Positions 1 to 6,003 of a stretch of DNA of 6,670 bases are shown here, piece by piece. The notes under the pieces are model-generated. The model was given only the letters and a program-made list of their open reading frames with translations, did no database searches and had not been told where the DNA came from. Origin of the DNA: Nitrospira defluvii (GTDB taxonomy: Bacteria > Nitrospirota > Nitrospiria > Nitrospirales > Nitrospiraceae); contig JACQHN010000463.1 in the NCBI GenBank assembly GCA_016199015.1, positions 1 through 6,670 on the forward strand. Reading direction: 5' to 3'. The translations under genes and the position numbers were made by a program. Each line of letters starts with the position of its first letter. Position 1 is the stretch's first letter.

Positions 1-249
1 GAGCTGTAGCACCGAAGTATAAACGCCTGGAAGGATGAGGGAATCTAGAAAATATTATGTGAGAATTAAGAATCTAGCTTGAGGAGAAAGTGGTCGTTTT
101 TTGCCGAAGTGTGCAAATCCTGTCCGGTTCATTGCAGATTCGCTGATGAAAATGACGGCGAAATAACTGATAAAGCACTGATATCTATTGGTTTGTAAGC
201 TCCCGCTGAATTTTTACGGCACGCTATTTGCTTAGGCTTAGGAGGGGGC
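1..249. other. Upstream region without a convincing gene
   Basis: No recognisable gene lies here. A plus-strand frame is open from the left edge and stops at TGA 36-38 (reading AVAPKYKRLEG), so it could be the tail of an upstream gene, but eleven residues cannot be identified. The 8-bp word GAATCTAG occurs at 41-48 and again at 70-77. A 39-codon frame from TTG 79 to TAA 196-198 contains a cysteine cluster (CKSCPVHC) but has no good ribosome binding site and is not recognised. No tRNA fold, terminator or consensus promoter was seen. The promoter for cutA is presumably here but could not be placed. Confidence 0.5.
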
Positions 250-579
250 GTGGAAGCGAGTGTCTCTGAGATTGTCGTGCTTGTGACCGCCTCATCAGCT
301 GATGAGGCCGAGCAACTAGGGAGCATGGTTGTATCTTCAGGGTTGGCTGCTTGTGCGAATGTCGTGAAAGGCATTCAGTCAATCTTTCGGTGGGATAATA
401 AGATCAATGTGGAGAATGAATGCCTGATTATCATCAAAACCACCTTGGATCGATTTTCGGAGCTAGAAGCAGTTATTCGGGGACACCACAGTTATAGTGT
501 TCCAGAAATTATCGCCCTCCCTATCATCAGGGGGTCCGCTCAGTACTTGGAATGGATCAAGGCTGAAACTCATAAGTAG
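250..579 (+). CDS. cutA: CutA1-family divalent-cation tolerance protein
   Basis: Encodes 109 residues, the usual size for CutA1, a small trimeric protein with a ferredoxin-like fold linked genetically to copper and divalent-metal tolerance in E. coli; its molecular role is unsettled. The whole family pattern is visible: an opening beta strand with VVLVTASSADEAEQL, then LAACANVVKGIQSIFRW (residues 32-48), LIIIKTT (59-65), ELEAVIRGHHSYSVPEIIALPI (71-92) and the closing YLEWI (99-103). Of the three E. coli copper ligands, the central cysteine is kept (C35) and a histidine is present at H79/H80, but the N-terminal cysteine position appears to be valine (V12). The start is GTG 250, chosen because AGGAGG at 240-245 lies four bases before it and the mature fold begins directly after. 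The next gene is 118 bp downstream on the same strand. It is soluble, with no signal peptide. Confidence 0.92.
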   Translation: MEASVSEIVVLVTASSADEAEQLGSMVVSSGLAACANVVKGIQSIFRWDNKINVENECLIIIKTTLDRFSELEAVIRGHHSYSVPEIIALPIIRGSAQYLEWIKAETHK

Positions 580-612
580 TTGATTCTAATCAGTGAATAT
601 TTTGAAACAAGG

Positions 613-673
613 GGTTGACCATCAAGTCCGAGATCAGTACACTGCACGAAGTGGTTGGCCTGAAGTCCGAGAT
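613..673 (+). repeat. Imperfect direct repeat (two copies, 40 bp apart)
   Basis: Copy one is 613-634 and copy two is 653-673. Both start with GGTTG(A/G)CC and end with the identical 11-mer AAGTCCGAGAT; between them copy two is one base shorter. The copies start 40 bp apart, close to four helical turns, and lie just before the ribosome binding site of the M23 peptidase gene. They may be tandem protein-binding sites, or a repeat inside a short coding frame (615-701), where both copies read K-S-E-I. The sequence does not decide between these. Confidence 0.6.
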
Positions 674-701
674 AATTCGTGAAGGGGAGACCGTCCTATG
701 A
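615..701 (+). CDS. Possible 28-codon leader ORF before the M23 gene
   Basis: A frame opens after a stop at 603-605 and runs from TTG 615 to TGA 699-701. Its stop overlaps the ATG of the M23 gene by 4 bp (ATGA at 698-701), the usual shape of translational coupling. The peptide starts LTIKSEIST and ends REGETVL; it is polar and contains two IKSEI/LKSEI-like units encoded by the direct repeat. Against it: the start would be TTG with purines (AAGGGG at 609-614) directly against it and no proper spacing, the length is tiny, and no family is recognised. An alternative start is GTG 651. It could equally be chance, since the larger gene has its own good ribosome binding site. Treat as a hypothesis. 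Confidence 0.18.
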   Translation: MTIKSEISTLHEVVGLKSEIIREGETVL

Positions 702-1717
702 GCCAGCAAACGGCCGAAACCAGTGACGCCTATACCATCGTTGTCTTTCGAGGGTCATCCTCAAAGCCGCTTCGGTTTAGTTTTCCCCGGAAGTTTCTGC
801 GTAAGCTCCTGATCTTGTCCGCGATTTTGATTGTCGCGGACTTGCTTGTTGTTTCGCACTACGTGATTCGAACTGGAGAAGTATGGCAACTGTCCGCTTT
901 TCGGGCTGAGGCAATGGGGGCGCGCGAGCAAACGGCTGCTTTTTCCTCGGCCATTGACGATCTAAAAAAACGCCTCTCAGTCATGGGAGAGGTCAACCAG
1001 CGTCTCCGGGTCATGCTGGGAATTGATACGACGAAGCCGACTGGTGATCTGGCGAATGGGCGGGGCGGCGACGACGGTCCCATGCCGGATGGCAAGGAGA
1101 ATGTGCAGGGGGCGAGTCCGTCCGCGTCGGCTACAGAACAGCGCCAGCAGGTTTCTGAAGTGCGTGATAGCGCCCAGGTTGGGGTCGATTTTACGACAGA
1201 AAATACCGAGGAAATTGCCCAACAGGTCCGTGAAAGCATCGATGCTCTCGTTCGTGAAGCTGCTCAGCAGGAAGAGGCCCTGCAGAGTCTTACTCAAATT
1301 GCCGAGCAACGCTCTACTCAGTGGGCCTCAACCCCTTCTATTTGGCCGGTGCGTGGATGGGTCACCTCCCCCTTTGGTCCGCGAGTCTCGCCGTTTACTG
1401 AGAAGCCAGCCTGGCATGATGGCCTCGACATCGGCGCGTCCCCCAATGCCCCGGTGCAAGCTCCGGCCCTTGGGCGTGTCGTCACGGTGGCGTTTGACTC
1501 AAAAATGGGTAATATGGTCAAGCTAGATCATGGGTACGGCATCGAAACCGTGTACGGACACCTTGCCAAATCTTTGGTGAAGGAAGGCCAACGTGTAAAG
1601 CGTGGGGATGTCGTGGCTCTCGTTGGGAGCACCGGTCTTTCAACGGGTCCGCATCTTCATTATATGGTGAAGAAGAACGGTCAGTCGCTTGATCCGACCA
1701 AATTCATCCTCGATTAG
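698..1717 (+). CDS. Membrane-anchored M23 (LytM-type) metallopeptidase
   Basis: Encodes 339 residues. A short basic cytoplasmic tail (about 1-35, with RKFLRK) precedes one membrane segment (about 37-57) with no signal-peptidase site, so the rest should lie outside the inner membrane. Residues 66-107 and 165-207 are rich in E, Q, A and L and look coiled-coil; 113-150 is a Gly/Pro/Asp/Ser-rich linker. The C-terminal domain (about 214-336) is M23: H240 and D244 in HDGLDIGA, H288 in YGHL, and H319/H321 in GPHLHY. H240, D244 and H321 fit the zinc ligands and H288/H319 the catalytic histidines, so this copy should be an active peptidoglycan endopeptidase rather than a degenerate activator. It probably cuts peptide cross-links during wall growth or division. 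The start ATG 698 has GGGGAG at 684-689, eight bases upstream. The order anchor, coiled coil, M23 also resembles EnvC- or MepM-type proteins, so the exact role is open. Confidence 0.9.
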   Translation: MSQQTAETSDAYTIVVFRGSSSKPLRFSFPRKFLRKLLILSAILIVADLLVVSHYVIRTGEVWQLSAFRAEAMGAREQTAAFSSAIDDLKKRLSVMGEVNQRLRVMLGIDTTKPTGDLANGRGGDDGPMPDGKENVQGASPSASATEQRQQVSEVRDSAQVGVDFTTENTEEIAQQVRESIDALVREAAQQEEALQSLTQIAEQRSTQWASTPSIWPVRGWVTSPFGPRVSPFTEKPAWHDGLDIGASPNAPVQAPALGRVVTVAFDSKMGNMVKLDHGYGIETVYGHLAKSLVKEGQRVKRGDVVALVGSTGLSTGPHLHYMVKKNGQSLDPTKFILD

Positions 1718-1935
1718 TTGTCTCGCCTCATCTCAGAATTCAGAACGAGGCCGGCTCTTCTCCCCTCCCAGTCGATCCTTCAGAATCTCTAACATACTCT
1801 CAGCCACTTCATCGTGGTTCCTCTGCAGTCAATGCATTCTGCTCTCCTATGTTGGTGACGCAGAGGTCCAAATGGTCAGAAGTGCCATGATATACCTCAC
1901 GTTTTCGCGCAACTCTTAATGCGAAGAGGATACCT
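1718..1935. other. Intergenic spacer between M23 gene and fhs
   Basis: These 218 bp hold no supported gene. A frame crossing it from within the M23 gene (1689-1919) has no family resemblance. An inverted repeat with 7-bp arms (CCTCTGC 1820-1826 and GCAGAGG 1860-1866) has a 33-base loop and no T-tract, so it is not a convincing terminator. A TG-A-TATACC at 1888-1896 resembles an extended -10 element on the plus strand for fhs, but no matching -35 is visible. The fhs ribosome binding site is the GAAGAGGA at 1922-1929. Confidence 0.4.
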
Positions 1936-3618
1936 ATGACTGACCTGGAAATTGCCCGGTCTATCTCCCCCAAGCATATATTCGAAGTCGCACAGACCCT
2001 AGGCATTCATTCGGATGATCTGATCCCATTCGGTCGGTATAAGGCAAAGATTGCCCCCGGCTTGGGTGAGCGACTCCAGCATAAACCACTCGGACGGTAT
2101 GTTCTGGTCACAGCCATTAATCCGACTCCTCTGGGCGAAGGGAAAACGACCACCTCTATCGGGCTGAGCATGGGGCTGTGTCGTTTGGGTTACCGGTCTG
2201 TCGTCACACTGAGACAGCCTTCCCTGGGGCCTGTCTTTGGACTTAAGGGGGGAGGCACCGGAGGCGGGCGAGCGCAGGTCTGCCCCATGGAGGATATCAA
2301 TCTGCATTTCACGGGGGATGCGCATGCCGTATCTGTGAGCCATAATCTTCTCTCGGCATTTGTGGATAACCATCTCTTTCATGGAAATGCCCTTAAGCTC
2401 GACCCGCAAGGGATCAGGTGGCCTCGCACTCTCGGCGTGAGTGATCGGGCACTTCGTGAAGTCATAATTGGTACAGGACCTGATAGGCGGTCTGGACAAT
2501 TCGTGATTACTGAGGCCTCGGAGATCATGGCGGTGCTGGCCCTGGCGACTGATCATGCGGACCTTCGTCAACGCCTGGGGAGAATTCTAGTCGGCCTGAC
2601 AAAGAGCGGGCAGTTGGCCAAGGCGGAGGCATTCGGCTGCGCCGGCGCCATGGCGGTGCTACTGAAGGATGCCTTGTTGCCGAATTTAGTGCAGACACTG
2701 GAAGGAACGCCGGCATTCGTCCATGCCGGGCCGTTCGGCAATATCGCCCATGGAAACTGCTCAATTGTGTCGGACCGGGTGGCGTTGCGCTGCGCCGAGT
2801 ATGTGGTTACGGAGGCTGGATTCGGTAGTGACTTAGGTGCTGAGAAATTCTTCAATATTAAGTGCCGCACGTCCGGCCTTCGCCCGGATGTCGGGGTGGT
2901 GGTGGCAACACTTCGGGCTCTCAAACTTCACGGAGGCGGCGGGGTGGCGAAAGCCGGGATTCCGCTGCCTGCCGGGTTGACGGGGCCGAATCAGAGAGCC
3001 CTGGAGAAAGGATTTGGCAATCTCGAGCAGCACATTGCGAATGTGCGGTCCCATGGAGTGCCGGTGGTGGTGGCCGTGAATGCCTTCAAAGATGATTCGT
3101 CCGATGAACTGAATTGGGTGTGCGAACGGGCAAAGGCTGCAGGTGCGGAGGCGGCAGCGGTGTCGACACATTGGGCTGATGGAGGATGCGGGGCAGAAGA
3201 GCTTGCACGGGCTGTCGTCAAAGTCGCTGCACAAGGGACGCAATTCAAACATCTCTATGATGTGGCCTGGCCTATCAAGAAGAAGATCGAGACCATTGCG
3301 AGCACGATGTATGGAGCGGCGGGAGTTTCTTTTCTGCCTCAAGCGGAACGAGATATCGAGCTGGCGACCAGCATGGGATTCGATCCTCTGCCCATTTGTA
3401 TGGCGAAGACCCCGCTCTCCCTCTCCCATGATCCGGCACTCAAAGGGCGACCATCCGGTTTCACCGTCCCGATTCAAGAACTACGGATCTTGGCAGGGGC
3501 AGGCTTCTTGACTGCTGTATGCTCAGGGATCCAGCTGATGCCGGGTTTGCCGAAGAGGCCTGCTGGAGAACGAATCGACGTGGATCCACAGTCGGGAGAG
3601 ATTGTGGGGCTCGCGTAG
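1936..3618 (+). CDS. fhs: Formate-tetrahydrofolate ligase
   Basis: Encodes 560 residues, the normal length of 10-formyl-THF synthetase, which joins formate to tetrahydrofolate with ATP, feeding one-carbon units to purine synthesis or reductive folate pathways in the cytoplasm. The fold is complete: P-loop PTPLGEGKTTT (63-73), RQPSLGP (93-99), GLKGGGTGGGR (102-112), PMEDINLHFTGD (117-128), NIAHGNCS (269-276), VTEAGFGSDLGAEKF (291-305), VATLRALKLHGG (323-334), folate-stacking F384 and W413 by alignment to the Moorella enzyme, and the closing MPGLPKRP. Two things are unusual. The glycine-rich signature is usually GGAAGGGY, but here it is GGGTGGGR. The residue after the formyl-phosphate-binding arginine is Q94, where bacterial enzymes usually have Glu (E98 in Moorella, a monovalent-cation ligand); D128, the other ligand, is kept. 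ATG 1936 follows GAAGAGGA at 1922-1929. It stands alone, with no folD or other folate gene in view, and faces hflC tail-to-tail. Confidence 0.95.
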   Translation: MTDLEIARSISPKHIFEVAQTLGIHSDDLIPFGRYKAKIAPGLGERLQHKPLGRYVLVTAINPTPLGEGKTTTSIGLSMGLCRLGYRSVVTLRQPSLGPVFGLKGGGTGGGRAQVCPMEDINLHFTGDAHAVSVSHNLLSAFVDNHLFHGNALKLDPQGIRWPRTLGVSDRALREVIIGTGPDRRSGQFVITEASEIMAVLALATDHADLRQRLGRILVGLTKSGQLAKAEAFGCAGAMAVLLKDALLPNLVQTLEGTPAFVHAGPFGNIAHGNCSIVSDRVALRCAEYVVTEAGFGSDLGAEKFFNIKCRTSGLRPDVGVVVATLRALKLHGGGGVAKAGIPLPAGLTGPNQRALEKGFGNLEQHIANVRSHGVPVVVAVNAFKDDSSDELNWVCERAKAAGAEAAAVSTHWADGGCGAEELARAVVKVAAQGTQFKHLYDVAWPIKKKIETIASTMYGAAGVSFLPQAERDIELATSMGFDPLPICMAKTPLSLSHDPALKGRPSGFTVPIQELRILAGAGFLTAVCSGIQLMPGLPKRPAGERIDVDPQSGEIVGLA

Positions 3619-3625
3619 GTAAGAG

Positions 3626-4486
3626 CTAATGCTGTTTGAGGAACCGGAAGAATTCAGAGTCGGGGCTGACGAGGATAGTCGTCTTCTCTTTGAGGGTTTT
3701 GCGATAGGCTTCCATGGTGCGGGTAAACTCAAAAAAATGCGGATCCTGGCGATAGGCTTCGGCATAGATCCGGAACGCCTTCGCGTCGCCGCCTCCTCGA
3801 AGTTCTTCTGACTCTCGATACGCCTCGGCGAGAATGATCTCCCGATCTTTTTCGGCCTCGGATTTGATTTTTTGAGCCTCCTCCGCGCCTTCCGCACGGT
3901 ATTGCTTCGCCTGCCGTTCCCGTTCAGCCTGCATTCTTGAAAACACGGCCTTTTCATTCTGTTCAGGCAAGTCGGCCCGCTTAATGCGGACGTCCTGGAT
4001 TTCGATTCCATAGACCGACGCTTTTTCATTCGCCCGTTGCGTGACCACGGCCATGAGTTGAGCCCGGGTCGACGAGACGATCTCTGCCAGATCGTGCCGC
4101 CCCAATTCAACGCGCAGTTCCGAGTAAATAATGTCGTGTAGTCGCTGCAGTGCCCCACGTTGACTCTGGAACGCCTGATAGACCTTCAGCGGGTCGGTAA
4201 TTCGCCATTTAGCAAAGTTGTCGAGGAGCAGCGTCTTCTTATCTTGCGTAATGACGTCTTGCGCATTGGAGTCGTAGTCCAAGAGTCGCTTATCGAAGTA
4301 GGTGACTTCTTCAATGAACGGCATTTTCAAGTAGAGGCCACCCTCAGTCACATTGCGAACCGGCTTGCCCAGTTGGACTACGATGGCATTTTGAGTGACG
4401 TCGACCACGTAAAAAGGCGACGCACCAAGGATGAGGAGGCCGAGGACGATACCGATGAATGCCAGGATAAATCCTTGCTTGCTCAT
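3626..4486 (-). CDS. hflC: HflC, SPFH-domain partner of FtsH
   Basis: Encodes 286 residues. HflC pairs with HflK in a large inner-membrane assembly that surrounds the FtsH protease and modulates its access to membrane substrates. A single N-terminal membrane anchor (about 6-26) is followed by the SPFH/band-7 domain (about 25-190, with NAIVVQLGKPVRNVTEGGLYLKMPF around 33-57 and a DVRIKRADLPEQNE block around 165-178), then a charged Glu/Ala/Arg helix (about 180-240) of the type that forms the wall of the HflKC cage, with RAEGAEEAQKI and RGGGDAKAFRIYAEAY. The tail TRTMEAYRKTL, ILVSPDSEFFRFL is typical of HflC. Its ATG (4484-4486) overlaps the hflK stop by 4 bp, with AGGA at 4496-4499 on the coding strand inside hflK, so the two are translationally coupled and expected in equal amounts. 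Its stop lies 7 bp from the stop of fhs. Confidence 0.95.
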   Translation of the reverse strand: MSKQGFILAFIGIVLGLLILGASPFYVVDVTQNAIVVQLGKPVRNVTEGGLYLKMPFIEEVTYFDKRLLDYDSNAQDVITQDKKTLLLDNFAKWRITDPLKVYQAFQSQRGALQRLHDIIYSELRVELGRHDLAEIVSSTRAQLMAVVTQRANEKASVYGIEIQDVRIKRADLPEQNEKAVFSRMQAERERQAKQYRAEGAEEAQKIKSEAEKDREIILAEAYRESEELRGGGDAKAFRIYAEAYRQDPHFFEFTRTMEAYRKTLKEKTTILVSPDSEFFRFLKQH

Positions 4487-5520
4487 GGCGTCCGTTCCTG
4501 CGTCGCACCGGATGGGGCTGGTTTGGAGAACCGGTCGAGCGGCAGATAGGGAAGGGTGCGATCTCCGCCTTTTCCGTCAAGGACAAATTTGTCGATGTGG
4601 GGGAGCACGTCTTCAAGGGTCTCGATATAAATCCGCTTACTGATAATGTCCTTGGCCTGGTTGTATTCCTTCAGGGTCGCCAGGAATCGATTGGCTTCGC
4701 CCTGAGATCGGTTGAGTCGCGCTTGCGCATAACCTTTGGCCTGATTGACCAACTGCGCCGCTTCACCCTTGGCTTTGGGGGTAATATCGTTGCGGTATCC
4801 CTGGGCCTGGTTGATCAGTTTTTCACGGTCTTCTTTGGCGTTGGTCACGTCCTTGAACGCGGCCGCCACCGCTTCGGGCGGATCGACATCCTGCAGTTGT
4901 ACCGCGGCAACCTGCACGCCGGTCTTATAGTCGTCGAGGATGTGCTGCAAGAGTTCCTGCGTGTCATGCTGGATCTGTGCTTTGCCGGTGGTGAGCGCCT
5001 CGTCGATCTTGCTCTTGCCGATCACTTCTCGCATCGAGGCTTCCGCCGCTTTTCCGATGGTATCGTCGATATCCGCCACATTGAACAGGTACTCGCGTGA
5101 ACTTTTGATCTTATATTGGACGATGAATTCAATCGCCAGAATGTTCATATCGCCGGTCAGCATCAAGGCTTCTTGTGGCACCATCTGCTGGCGCGCTTGA
5201 CGATCGGTTCGAAACCCGATTTCCACCCGGTGGAGCTTCGCGACCTTCGGTTGCAGCACGCTTTCGACGATGGGGATCTTCATGTGCGGGCCGGGATCAA
5301 CGACTCGGACGGGGATGCCGAAGCGTTTGACGACGCCTTCTTCGTCCGGCGCCACAATGAATGCGCTCTGCCAGATGAGGAAGACGGCGAACGCGACGAC
5401 CAAGAGATTGCGGAATCCACCGGAGGGTAACAGATTGCGAAGCTGGCCTTGGGCCTGTTTGAAGGCCTGATCCAAGTCGTCGCCTTTTTTGCTCCAAGGA
5501 TCTTTAGGGTCCCAGACCAT
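4483..5520 (-). CDS. hflK: HflK, SPFH-domain partner of FtsH
   Basis: From ATG 5520 it encodes 345 residues. HflK is the first half of the HflKC complex that controls FtsH. The N-terminus MVWDPKDPWSKKG is the short polar stretch typical of HflK, followed by one membrane segment (about 37-55, LLVVAFAVFLIWQSAFIVA), the SPFH domain (about 57-235, including EGVVKRFGIPV and PGPHMKIPIVESV), and a long charged helix (about 220-300) with the HflK block VQLQDVDPPEAVAAAFKDV. The tail from about 325 is Pro-rich and variable. The frame stays open upstream to ATG 5595, adding 25 residues, but I prefer 5520 because the family begins there; neither start has a strong ribosome binding site (a weak GAG seven bases before 5520). 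It is first in a two-gene unit with hflC and divergent from arsR. No clear minus-strand promoter was found in the 163 bp between hflK and arsR. FtsH is not in the window. Confidence 0.94.
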   Translation of the reverse strand: MVWDPKDPWSKKGDDLDQAFKQAQGQLRNLLPSGGFRNLLVVAFAVFLIWQSAFIVAPDEEGVVKRFGIPVRVVDPGPHMKIPIVESVLQPKVAKLHRVEIGFRTDRQARQQMVPQEALMLTGDMNILAIEFIVQYKIKSSREYLFNVADIDDTIGKAAEASMREVIGKSKIDEALTTGKAQIQHDTQELLQHILDDYKTGVQVAAVQLQDVDPPEAVAAAFKDVTNAKEDREKLINQAQGYRNDITPKAKGEAAQLVNQAKGYAQARLNRSQGEANRFLATLKEYNQAKDIISKRIYIETLEDVLPHIDKFVLDGKGGDRTLPYLPLDRFSKPAPSGATQERTP

Positions 5521-5635
5521 GCCGTGGCTCAATTCAGTGAAGTGGCAAAGACGCCAACGATGCACCTTAACAAAGTGAGCACCTGTGAGCAACACATAAG
5601 ATGACAGCGATTGACTTCTCGGGAGAGTGGGGCGA

Positions 5636-5665
5636 TTGACGCATCAAGTTTTGTTGATATATAAT
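5636..5665 (+). promoter_or_regulatory. Sigma70-type promoter of arsR
   Basis: TTGACG (5636-5641) and TATAAT (5660-5665) are separated by 18 bp: five of six and six of six matches to consensus. Transcription should begin near 5672, just before the GAAGGGA (5674-5680) that serves arsR ATG 5684, so the leader is very short. The spacer is filled by an ArsR-type operator, so bound repressor would sit between the two RNA polymerase contacts. Confidence 0.78.
5643..5658. promoter_or_regulatory. ArsR operator 1 (ATCAA-N6-TTGAT)
   Basis: ATCAA (5643-5647), GTTTTG, TTGAT (5654-5658) is a perfect 5-bp inverted repeat with a 6-bp centre. ATCAA-N6-TTGAT is an established operator form for ArsR-family repressors. 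It lies one base after the -35 and one base before the -10 of the arsR promoter. The same pattern recurs upstream of arsM, which makes chance unlikely. Autorepression by the ArsR encoded next door is the inference. Confidence 0.82.
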
Positions 5666-5683
5666 TTTCGTATGAAGGGAAGC

Positions 5684-5992
5684 ATGGTCAAAAATTCAGC
5701 CCGTGCGGTGGAGCTATTCCATGCCCTTGCCGACTCGACCAGACTGGAGATTCTCGATGAGCTGAAAGGCGGCGAATGTTGTGTCTGCGAGTTGACGGAC
5801 ACCCTCCAGGCCGGGCAGTCGCGGCTCTCATTTCACCTCAAGGTGCTCAAGGACGCGGGTTTGATCCTGGATCGACGGGACGGCCGATGGATGTACTATC
5901 GCGTGAATGCCGAAGCCCTCGACGAGCTGGATGAACTCGTTGATTCCTTCAAGCAGGCCAGGAAAGCGCGCCGGACCGCGAGCTGTTGTTGA
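5684..5992 (+). CDS. arsR: ArsR-family arsenite-responsive repressor
   Basis: From ATG 5684 it encodes 102 residues, normal for ArsR/SmtB winged-helix repressors. The fold is visible: ALADSTRLEILDELKGGE (14-31), the metal-site helix ECCVCELTD (31-39), the recognition helix QSRLSFHLKVLKDAGLI (45-61), and the wing DRRDGRWMYYRV (63-74). C32, C33 and C35 match the CVC arsenite site of plasmid R773 ArsR, though its third cysteine (C37) is not conserved, and the protein ends in another pair, C101-C102. The frame is open back to GTG 5627, but that start lies upstream of the near-consensus promoter, whose transcript begins near 5672. GAAGGGA at 5674-5680 serves ATG 5684; ATG 5672 is a leaderless alternative. 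It probably binds its own promoter and that of arsM, leaving DNA when As(III) or Sb(III) binds. Antimonite or another thiophilic metal as inducer cannot be excluded. Confidence 0.92.
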   Translation: MVKNSARAVELFHALADSTRLEILDELKGGECCVCELTDTLQAGQSRLSFHLKVLKDAGLILDRRDGRWMYYRVNAEALDELDELVDSFKQARKARRTASCC

Positions 5993-6003
5993 TTTTTTTG
6001 GGC

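Noticed and set aside
581..592. Small palindrome TGATT-CT-AATCA right after the cutA stop
   Set aside because: Arms of only five A/T-rich pairs and no T-tract; neither a terminator nor a recognised operator.
1023..1526. Long plus-strand frame inside the M23 gene in another phase
   Set aside because: Its Arg/Ser/Pro-rich translation has no family features and the M23 frame explains the region fully, with intact active-site motifs.
1820..1866. Inverted repeat CCTCTGC / GCAGAGG between the M23 gene and fhs as a terminator
   Set aside because: The arms are 7 bp with a 33-base loop and no following T-run, so it does not look like an intrinsic terminator.
1999..2571. 190-codon minus-strand frame within fhs
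   Set aside because: It is antisense to the conserved P-loop and signature region of fhs and shows no recognisable domain or ribosome binding site.
3523..4158. Long minus-strand frame of 211 codons overlapping hflC and the end of fhs
   Set aside because: It is a shifted reading of hflC with Arg/Ser-rich composition; the hflC frame carries the SPFH domain.
5521..5595. N-terminal extension of HflK to ATG 5595
   Set aside because: HflK proteins begin with a polar stretch like MVWDPKDPW; the additional 25 residues match nothing in the family and have no ribosome binding site.
5607..5640. Nine-base direct repeat GCGATTGAC at 5607-5615 and 5632-5640, suggesting a second -35 element
   Set aside because: The first TTGACT has no -10-like hexamer at 16-18 bp (the bases there read GATTGA), so it does not make a second promoter; nine bases of repetition can be chance.
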